Assembly: GCA_947471105.1 (NCBI GenBank)
Contig: CANIYB010000165.1
Span: 1 to 5,647, forward strand
Direction of reading: 5' to 3'
DNA length: 5,647 bases
Origin: Cytophagaceae bacterium
Lineage (GTDB): Bacteria; Bacteroidota; Bacteroidia; Cytophagales; Spirosomataceae
The notes under the pieces are model-generated. The model did no database searches. It had not been told where the DNA came from and saw only the letters and a list, made by a program, of their open reading frames with translations. Made by a program: the position numbers and the translations under genes. Below, in pieces: positions 1 through 5,647 of this stretch (positions are counted from its first letter, which is position 1; the number at the start of each line of letters is the position of its first letter).

Positions 1-568
1 ATTTGGGATGGTCGAATTGTCCAAAAATCCCCAGTTCCATGGTTAAATCAGCAGGCCCAATAAATAGTATATCTACTCCATTGACCGCTGCAATTTCTTC
101 CACATTTTCTAAAGCTGCTGAGGTTTCAATTTGAACAATTCCCAATAATTCCTCGGTAGATGAATCATAATAGGATTGAAATTTTAGGCCAAATTCAGTG
201 GCTCTGACCATTTTTGCCACACCTCTGTTTCCATTGGGCGGATATAAAAGACCGTTTATTGCCTTTTGAGCTTCTTGAGCATCGTTTATTTTGGGACACA
301 TCACACCCATGGCGCCCATATCCAATACCCGCCCAATTCTTGGGGCCTCATTGCTTTCCACTCGGACTATTGGAATAGCCTGCGTACTTTTTAAAGCTTG
401 CAATTGGGCCAAAGTGCTGATTTCAGTCCCAGCGCCATGCTCTAAGTCGATAAGTACCCAATCGAAACCAGATAAACCAACAATTTCTGCGGTCAGCGGA
501 CTTCCTAAATTTAACCAACAACCATGAAGGGTTTCCCCATGTAACACTCGTTTTTTAAGACTTTGCAT
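1..568 (-). CDS. HpcH/HpaI-family class II aldolase, 3'-truncated by window edge
   Basis: Predicted cytoplasmic metal-dependent aldolase that reversibly cleaves a 2-keto-3-deoxy (4-hydroxy-2-oxo) acid into pyruvate and an aldehyde. I translated this strand from the ATG at 566-568: 189 codons are present, beginning MQSLKKRVLHGETLHGCWLN. Family landmarks are Trp18, the DLEHG motif (residues 41-45), Arg69, YPPNGNRGV (109-117), QIET (146-149) and FIGPADL (169-175). From memory of E. coli HpaI (Trp19, His45, Arg70, Glu149, Asp175), these align with a constant offset of one: His44 as catalytic base partner, Arg69 binding the pyruvate carboxylate, Glu148 and Asp174 binding metal. All key residues are therefore intact. 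Family members have about 250-270 residues, so roughly 65-80 are missing beyond the left edge. The ATG lies 14 bp after the susD stop with no Shine-Dalgarno; an in-frame TTG four codons upstream is a weaker alternative. Family membership is secure. Whether it acts on 2-keto-3-deoxy-L-rhamnonate (RhmA type), 2-dehydro-3-deoxyglucarate (GarL type) or 4-hydroxy-2-oxoheptanedioate (HpaI type) cannot be decided here. Confidence 0.93.
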   Translation of the reverse strand, partial: MQSLKKRVLHGETLHGCWLNLGSPLTAEIVGLSGFDWVLIDLEHGAGTEISTLAQLQALKSTQAIPIVRVESNEAPRIGRVLDMGAMGVMCPKINDAQEAQKAINGLLYPPNGNRGVAKMVRATEFGLKFQSYYDSSTEELLGIVQIETSAALENVEEIAAVNGVDILFIGPADLTMELGIFGQFDHPK

Positions 569-582
569 AGTAGGAATCAAAA
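569..582 (-). other. 14-bp gap between susD-like gene and aldolase gene
   Basis: Read on the minus strand this is TTTTGATTCCTACT, directly before the aldolase ATG. It has no AGGAGG-like ribosome binding site, as is common in Bacteroidota, and no room for a hairpin terminator. The short spacing supports co-transcription and perhaps translational coupling of the aldolase with the upstream lipoprotein gene. Confidence 0.7.
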
Positions 583-2109
583 CTATTTTTTATCCCACCA
601 GACTCTTGTATCCATTGTATTTGCCCCTTGTCGCTCAATAGCTTTTAGAACATTGGCTTTGTTTACATTAAGTTCTGCGTCTACGTATGTTAACCTACGA
701 ATAAAGGGTTCTGTTTTTAGATCACTTCCTGGGTAAGCATTTGGTTTTAACACAGGGTATCCACTTCGTCTAAAATTCGCCCACGACTCAGGGCCAACTA
801 AAAATGATGATATCCAATATTGTGTATTGATATCTTCTAATTCATTTCCAACGGTCAGTGGGTTTGAAAGTAAATAGGCATTAATTGCAGCATCAGAAAT
901 AGTTGAAGTAGCACCATACGATGCAAATTGTTGCATATGGGCTTTAATTCCACTTGAATATAAAGTTGCCGTCGTTCCTGTAGCCCACTTTCTGTGAACA
1001 GCTTCAGCTAACAAAAGTTGGGTCTCTGAATAGGTAACTAAAAAACTAGGAGCATTTAATCCCCCCACTCTTGTACGGTCTAATTGGCTATAATCCCATA
1101 AACTAGCTAATTTCTTTTCTTTAACTGCTGTAGTAATAGTCGTATTGTCAAATCCTAAGGGTGCTCCAATTTGTACATCTTTGGTTCTATTTGCTTTTGA
1201 CTCAATTTGTTGGGCTCCACTGGTTGCGCCAACATACCTAACCGCGATAGCTTCTAATCTAGGGTCATTTGTTTTCTTTAGAAAATCGACAAAATCTTCA
1301 GCCAAGTAAAAAAATGCAGATTGACCTCCGTTTAGTTGGGAACCAATTGGATTCGAAAAGTTTGAATTATGGCGTATGATTGCATTGTCGGCATTTGACT
1401 GCATAAGACCCCCAGCTATCGCTTTGGTAACGTATTCAGCAGATTTCGCTGGATTAACTTTTGATAATCGCATAGAAGCTCTTAATAATAAAGAGAATCC
1501 AAATCTTTTCCATTTTGTCACATCACCATCATATAACAAGTCACTACTTACTTTTGCTTTTGTCGCATCTAGTGCTGCTGAGGCAGATTCCAATTCAGTT
1601 AAAATAGCCGAATATACAGACTCTTGTGTATCGTATATAGGAGCACTAATGCCTTCTAAATAATTTTTTCCTGCTTGTGAATAGGGAATATCTCCATAGG
1701 TATCTGTTAAAATCATAAATGAATAGGCTTTCCAAATTCTGGCCATATTATATAGATTAGATTTTGCAGGAAGATCTTTTGTTTTCACGATTACATCGGT
1801 TAACTCTTTTATGTTATTTTGGTATAAAGAGTTCCAGTTTCCAGAGGCTACTGATCTATTATCTTGATTAAAGTTGGCCGCAGATCCCTGTCCACTAAAC
1901 GGAGTAATCATTTGTTTTACGATGGTCGTTTCATAGCTTAAATTCCCGTAGCTAGGTGCCGTATTAACAATCGTGGTATTTAATTGATAAGCAGGCTCCA
2001 CAGCTGTAAGTGCTATTGGATTAACATTCATTTTGTCAAATCCTTTATCGCAACTTTCTAAACCAATTAAGGCTAGAAGAATCAAAGAACTAATTAGTAT
2101 ATTTTTCAT
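583..2109 (-). CDS. SusD/RagB-family nutrient-binding outer-membrane lipoprotein (SusD-like_2 type)
   Basis: Surface-exposed lipoprotein that captures substrate and acts as the lid over its SusC partner. The 508 residues begin with a lipoprotein signal peptide: Lys2, hydrophobic residues 4-16, then the lipobox LESC with the lipidated Cys20. After it comes the SusD-like opening FDKMNVNP (24-31). Family landmarks follow in order: YGDIPYSQA (138-146), PIYDTQESVYSAILTELESA (157-176), KWKRFGFSLLLRASMRLS (199-216), NDPRLEAI (281-288), the helix motif YSETQLLLAEA (360-370), ESWANFRRSGYPVL (441-454) and the C-terminal RVWWDKK (502-508). The PIYDTQE segment and the RVWWD ending point to the SusD-like_2/RagB branch (Pfam PF12771/PF12741 type, from memory) rather than to classical starch SusD. 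The length is normal and there is no frameshift. The gene sits 44 bp after the susC-like gene, the usual order for the pair. The glutamate at lipobox -2 is unusual. The ligand cannot be predicted; this branch is broad and not restricted to starch. Confidence 0.96.
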   Translation of the reverse strand: MKNILISSLILLALIGLESCDKGFDKMNVNPIALTAVEPAYQLNTTIVNTAPSYGNLSYETTIVKQMITPFSGQGSAANFNQDNRSVASGNWNSLYQNNIKELTDVIVKTKDLPAKSNLYNMARIWKAYSFMILTDTYGDIPYSQAGKNYLEGISAPIYDTQESVYSAILTELESASAALDATKAKVSSDLLYDGDVTKWKRFGFSLLLRASMRLSKVNPAKSAEYVTKAIAGGLMQSNADNAIIRHNSNFSNPIGSQLNGGQSAFFYLAEDFVDFLKKTNDPRLEAIAVRYVGATSGAQQIESKANRTKDVQIGAPLGFDNTTITTAVKEKKLASLWDYSQLDRTRVGGLNAPSFLVTYSETQLLLAEAVHRKWATGTTATLYSSGIKAHMQQFASYGATSTISDAAINAYLLSNPLTVGNELEDINTQYWISSFLVGPESWANFRRSGYPVLKPNAYPGSDLKTEPFIRRLTYVDAELNVNKANVLKAIERQGANTMDTRVWWDKK

Positions 2110-2153
2110 TTTATTGAAGTTTATATATTGATTTTTTTAAAGAATGTGTCGAT
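2110..2153 (-). other. 44-bp AT-rich gap between susC-like and susD-like genes
   Basis: Nearly all A and T, with runs such as TTTAAAAAAA and ATATATAA on the minus strand. I found no stable inverted repeat followed by a T tract, so no intrinsic terminator, and no convincing Bacteroidota promoter (TTG near -33 with TAnnTTTG near -7). The stretch just before the susD-like ATG is A-rich (CTTCAATAAA) with no Shine-Dalgarno, a usual Bacteroidota translation-start context. It is best read as an intra-operon spacer. Confidence 0.6.
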
Positions 2154-5100
2154 TTAAAATTTCAAATTAAGGTTAAAACCGATATTTCTCGTGATGGGTA
2201 AACCTGTAGCTTCTAAGCCAACCAAATTATCAGAAGGGAAACCAAATTGCTCAGGATGTATATTAGGGACCCATTTTTGTATAACAGCCACATTATTTGC
2301 CACTGCATTTAATCTAAGCCCTTTGATGAATGGAGTTTTTTTAGATAAAAATTTAGAAAAATCATATCCAATCATAATTTGACGTAATTGCCAATATCCC
2401 GCATCATATACAAATTGTTCTGCAATATTTTGAGACCTAACCGTTTCATAATAGGCTTGAACTCCTGATTTAGTTGCGTTAACTTGACCATTAAGATTTA
2501 CTCCATCCCCAATCACATAGTTTACATCTCTACCTACGAGTGTCTCTTTTGATAAACCATGCCTCCAAGCATTATGGTTTGTCCCTGAAATCATTTTATG
2601 ACCCAGCTTAAAATCAATTAAAAATGAAACTTCTACTCCTTTAATTGAAAAACTATTCGTTATTCCTCCCACCCATACTGGAATGGCAGATCCAAAGGCT
2701 ATTTGATCCGTTGTTCTTAAAGGTCTACCATTTCCAATATCAAAAATTTGTCTTCCTTGCGCATCACGCATGTAACCAAATCCATACAGTTGCCCCATCG
2801 GTTTCCCAACGACCTGTCTTAGTTCACCTGAGAAATCGGCCGTACCCACTGTAATCATATTATTACTTACATCGCTCCCTAAGTTTAATACTTCTGTTTT
2901 ATTGTAAGCCGCATTTAAAACTAAGTTCCAATTGAAATTTTGAGATTTAATTGGACTTAATGAAACTAGCATTTCAACCCCTTGGTTTCGACTTTGTCCC
3001 ACGTTGATTAATTGAGACAAGTAACCCCCAGCATTGGAGGTTTGAGCTCTTAAAATTTGATCAGAAGAAAGTTTATCATAATAGGTTAAATCTAGTCCAA
3101 CTGCATTATTAAATAATTTCAATTCTAAACCCACTTCTTTTTCAGATACTCGCATGGGTCTTAAATTTGCATTAGGCACCGTAGATCCATTTATATTGGC
3201 CAACGGTTGCGAAGCACCACTTGGAGAAGGAAATTGCTGTGCATTTATCCCATAAAACAAATTGTTTGCATATGGCGAAACGTCGGTGTCACTACCCACC
3301 TCAGCATAGGCAGCTCTTATTTTTCCAAAAGTTATCCATTCAGGAAGCGCACTTGCAAAAGCTTGAGAAAAGACAAAACTTGTCGTAACTGAAGGATAAA
3401 GTATACTGCGATTTTCTGGTGATAAGGTTGAAAACCAGTCATTTCTAACGGTTCCACTTAAGAATAAATAATCTTTATATGATACTTCCGCCGATCCGTA
3501 TAAGGAATTCACTTGGCGCTCAGAAAAATCATATGTAGCATCTTTTTGTCTACCATTCCCAATCGTATACAAATCACGGGTATAAAAATCTTGAACAAAT
3601 ACATTGTGACGACTTATCCTTCTATACATTTGATTCCCCCCTACATTTAAATTAACCCCGAAAGAACCAAAGGTTTTGTTGGCTCCTAACAAAAAGTCCA
3701 TATTTAACTCTCTGACATTTCTGGAATCTTGTACAAATTGACCATTAACAAATCCTGCAGGTGCCGCAACTTGTCTTTGTGTTCCCGTGGGTAAATTATA
3801 ATCTTGCTCTCTGGAGTAATAATCTTGACCTAATCGACCTTGAATAAATAGCCAATTTGTAAAGTTGAATTTGGCCGTAAGATTTCCGAAAATTCGATCA
3901 TTATTAATGTTATCAAACCTTTTTAATGCAAAGTATGGATTGGTTCTATTCGTAAAACGTGACCACACTGTTTCATTTCCATTAGCGTCTTCTGCGTATT
4001 TTTCTAACGCACTTAATGGCATTGAATTCGCCATATTAAAAATAATTACAGGACTATAATCTTGTTCCGCAATATTAGGTGGGTTTTTTCTGTATTCGTT
4101 GGAATAATTTATATTCCCAGATATCGTTAATCTTTTAGATAATGTTTGGGTAAATCCCAGATTTATCGTTTTTCTATCATATCCTGAATTTTGTAAAATT
4201 GTGCGATTATCTAGATTCGCAACCGAAAGACTAAATCCGCCATTCTCCCCACCGGAAGTTAGCGTTAGGGTATTTGTCCAAGTGTAACCTTGTCTGTAAA
4301 ACTGGGATATTTGATTTCTTTGTGGCTCATATGGCAATGTAACTCCATCAAATAATACTTGTGTCATACCAGGTTGGAATTTCTCTCCAAAACTCCACTG
4401 CCCAGACGTGGGGAATGGGGTTGTAGGCCTTATTCCATTTTCGCCCTGTCCATATTCATATTGGTAATCTGTATAATCTAAGGGTGTTTCCGAAGTAAAA
4501 TTTGAGTTATAAGCTAAGGAAATGCCATTTCCCTTACTTCTAGTTTTTGTTGTAATCATAATTACACCATCCTTAGCGCGAGATCCATATAATGCGGATG
4601 CAGCTGCACCCTTTAAAACGGTCATTGCTTCGATATCGTCAGGGTTAATACTACTTAAACCATCTCCTCCATCTGAAGTCCTATTGGATCCTTTTTCCGA
4701 TACGTCTCCCCTTGCTCCATTATTTGTATTGTCAATAGGCACGCCATTTACGACAATTAAAGGGGAGTTGTTTCCCCCAAAAGAAGATTGACCCCTTATT
4801 CTAATTTTACTTGTTCCCCCAGGTCCTGAACCTAGTGGTGTAATATTGACACCAGCCATTTTTCCCTGAAGGGCATTCATAAAATTGGCAGTCCTATTTA
4901 AAGTCATATCATCCGTGCTAACGGAAGCAGTCGCATATCCCACACTTTTAGATTGCTTTTTTATACCTAACGCAGTGACAACTACTTCTGTCAATGATTT
5001 ATTTTCAGGCTTTAAGGAAATTTCTAAATTAGTTTGATTGCCAACGGTGATTTCTTTGGTCTCATATCCTAAATATTTAAAAATTAAAACGGTTTCTGAA

Positions 5101-5645
5101 GTTGGAATCTCTAGTTGAAATGAACCATTGATATCCGTCGATGTTCCCCGATTTGTACCCTTGATTAAGATACTTAGGCCAGGTAAGCCACTTCCATTTT
5201 CATCAAGAACTCTTCCTTTTACTTGAGGCCCTAATTTCTGTTCTGATTCATTAATAATTGTCGGAGCATAATTTATGGTACTCGTTTTTTTATAAATATT
5301 GTCAATGGTAATGGTATAAGATGTTTTGTTGTTCTTCTTATACGTTAAACCCAATGGCTTCAAAATATTTTCTAAATTTTCCTCCAGACTTAATCCCGAA
5401 CTGATGATTTTAGGATTTACAAATATATTTTCAACCGTATTTAGTTCAAAAAATATATTGGCTCGGTAAATCCCCTCAAGGTCAACTAAAATTGATCCTA
5501 GTGCCTTTTTTGAATCACTTTTGGACGTTTCAGCTTGTTTAGTTTGCTGAACCATGGCCAAAATTTGGGAGTGACTCGGCTGCCACGTAAGCAATAGGAA
5601 TAGTAAAATTCCATAGGTTGCGTTAATTGGTTGTTTTTTCTTCAT
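2154..5645 (-). CDS. SusC/RagA-family TonB-dependent outer-membrane transporter with N-terminal STN domain
   Basis: Outer-membrane beta-barrel that imports the substrate captured by the adjacent SusD-like lipoprotein, powered by TonB-ExbBD. The 1163 residues show, in order: a signal peptide (MKKK, hydrophobic core about 11-20, likely cleavage after SHS near residue 26); an STN (secretin/TonB short N-terminal) domain at about 46-113; a carboxypeptidase-regulatory-like beta-sandwich at about 142-212 (VKGRVLDENG, GTSTDINGSFQLEI, YLGYE); a TonB-box-like LTEVVVTALG (218-227); a plug at about 233-367 with NALQGKMAGVNI, IRIRG, PLIVVNGVPID and the SusC/RagA signature GAAASALYGSRAKDGVIMIT (346-365); then a barrel to the C-terminus, ending in Phe as outer-membrane barrels usually do. 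Its length is normal for a SusC with the extra STN domain; forms without it are nearer 1000. STN domains in such receptors commonly contact a FecR-like anti-sigma factor, suggesting substrate-induced expression, but no such regulator lies inside the window. The ATG is two bases from the edge, so a start further upstream cannot be excluded, although the signal peptide fits this one. Confidence 0.97.
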   Translation of the reverse strand: MKKKQPINATYGILLFLLLTWQPSHSQILAMVQQTKQAETSKSDSKKALGSILVDLEGIYRANIFFELNTVENIFVNPKIISSGLSLEENLENILKPLGLTYKKNNKTSYTITIDNIYKKTSTINYAPTIINESEQKLGPQVKGRVLDENGSGLPGLSILIKGTNRGTSTDINGSFQLEIPTSETVLIFKYLGYETKEITVGNQTNLEISLKPENKSLTEVVVTALGIKKQSKSVGYATASVSTDDMTLNRTANFMNALQGKMAGVNITPLGSGPGGTSKIRIRGQSSFGGNNSPLIVVNGVPIDNTNNGARGDVSEKGSNRTSDGGDGLSSINPDDIEAMTVLKGAAASALYGSRAKDGVIMITTKTRSKGNGISLAYNSNFTSETPLDYTDYQYEYGQGENGIRPTTPFPTSGQWSFGEKFQPGMTQVLFDGVTLPYEPQRNQISQFYRQGYTWTNTLTLTSGGENGGFSLSVANLDNRTILQNSGYDRKTINLGFTQTLSKRLTISGNINYSNEYRKNPPNIAEQDYSPVIIFNMANSMPLSALEKYAEDANGNETVWSRFTNRTNPYFALKRFDNINNDRIFGNLTAKFNFTNWLFIQGRLGQDYYSREQDYNLPTGTQRQVAAPAGFVNGQFVQDSRNVRELNMDFLLGANKTFGSFGVNLNVGGNQMYRRISRHNVFVQDFYTRDLYTIGNGRQKDATYDFSERQVNSLYGSAEVSYKDYLFLSGTVRNDWFSTLSPENRSILYPSVTTSFVFSQAFASALPEWITFGKIRAAYAEVGSDTDVSPYANNLFYGINAQQFPSPSGASQPLANINGSTVPNANLRPMRVSEKEVGLELKLFNNAVGLDLTYYDKLSSDQILRAQTSNAGGYLSQLINVGQSRNQGVEMLVSLSPIKSQNFNWNLVLNAAYNKTEVLNLGSDVSNNMITVGTADFSGELRQVVGKPMGQLYGFGYMRDAQGRQIFDIGNGRPLRTTDQIAFGSAIPVWVGGITNSFSIKGVEVSFLIDFKLGHKMISGTNHNAWRHGLSKETLVGRDVNYVIGDGVNLNGQVNATKSGVQAYYETVRSQNIAEQFVYDAGYWQLRQIMIGYDFSKFLSKKTPFIKGLRLNAVANNVAVIQKWVPNIHPEQFGFPSDNLVGLEATGLPITRNIGFNLNLKF

Positions 5646-5647
5646 TG

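Noticed and set aside
291..527. Plus-strand open frame of 78 codons
   Set aside because: It lies antisense to the aldolase, whose conserved active-site motifs are read on the minus strand. Its translation has no recognisable motif.
547..558. Run of six A residues early in the aldolase gene as a programmed frameshift site
   Set aside because: In frame it reads CTT AAA AAA CGA, which is not an X XXY YYZ slippery heptamer. The downstream frame is continuous and matches the family, so no frameshift is needed.
1376..1663. Plus-strand open frame of 95 codons
   Set aside because: It is fully antisense to the SusD-like gene, shows no domain or signal sequence, and is explained as a shadow of the real frame.
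2110..2153. Possible promoter or terminator in the AT-rich gap (TATATAA-like run)
   Set aside because: There is no TAnnTTTG/TTG pair at proper spacing and no stem-loop with a T tract; AT-rich spacers are ordinary in this type of genome.
2191..4059. Other short plus-strand open frames (61-69 codons) within the SusC-like gene
   Set aside because: All are antisense to an intact 1163-residue reading frame with strong family features, and none has a recognisable protein motif.
4522..4791. Plus-strand open frame of 89 codons with a hydrophobic start resembling a signal peptide
   Set aside because: It is antisense to the conserved plug region of the SusC-like gene. The hydrophobic start mirrors codons of the SusC/RagA signature, so it is coincidental.

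Overview
The window is a fragment of a Bacteroidota (Bacteroidetes) genome. The evidence is a classic SusC/SusD outer-membrane pair, AT-rich sequence, Bacteroidota-style start regions with no Shine-Dalgarno sequence, and SusC wording typical of environmental groups such as Cytophagales, Chitinophagales or Flavobacteriia (for example EVVVTALGIKKQSKSVGYA). The order or genus cannot be fixed from this sequence alone.

All real genes lie on the minus strand and are transcribed from the right edge to the left. First comes a complete or nearly complete susC-type TonB-dependent transporter (2154-5645), whose start codon lies two bases from the window edge. After a 44-bp gap comes its susD-type surface lipoprotein partner (583-2109). 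After a further 14-bp gap comes an HpcH/HpaI-family class II aldolase, whose C-terminal quarter or so is cut off by the left edge (1-568). Coding sequence fills almost everything; the only non-coding DNA is the two short gaps and two edge bases. No RNA gene, mobile element, CRISPR array, clear promoter or terminator is visible.

The tight same-strand spacing suggests one operon. SusC and SusD would form the outer-membrane 'pedal-bin' importer. SusD is of the SusD/RagB nutrient-binding (SusD-like_2) type, and SusC carries an extra N-terminal STN domain, which often signals to an anti-sigma factor. The aldolase is a cytoplasmic enzyme that normally cleaves 2-keto-3-deoxy acids to pyruvate plus an aldehyde. 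A reasonable inference is uptake and catabolism of a sugar acid, or of an oligosaccharide yielding one, but the substrate cannot be read from the sequence. I see no sign of an undescribed system. The most useful leads are the aldolase-SusCD linkage and the STN-bearing SusC.
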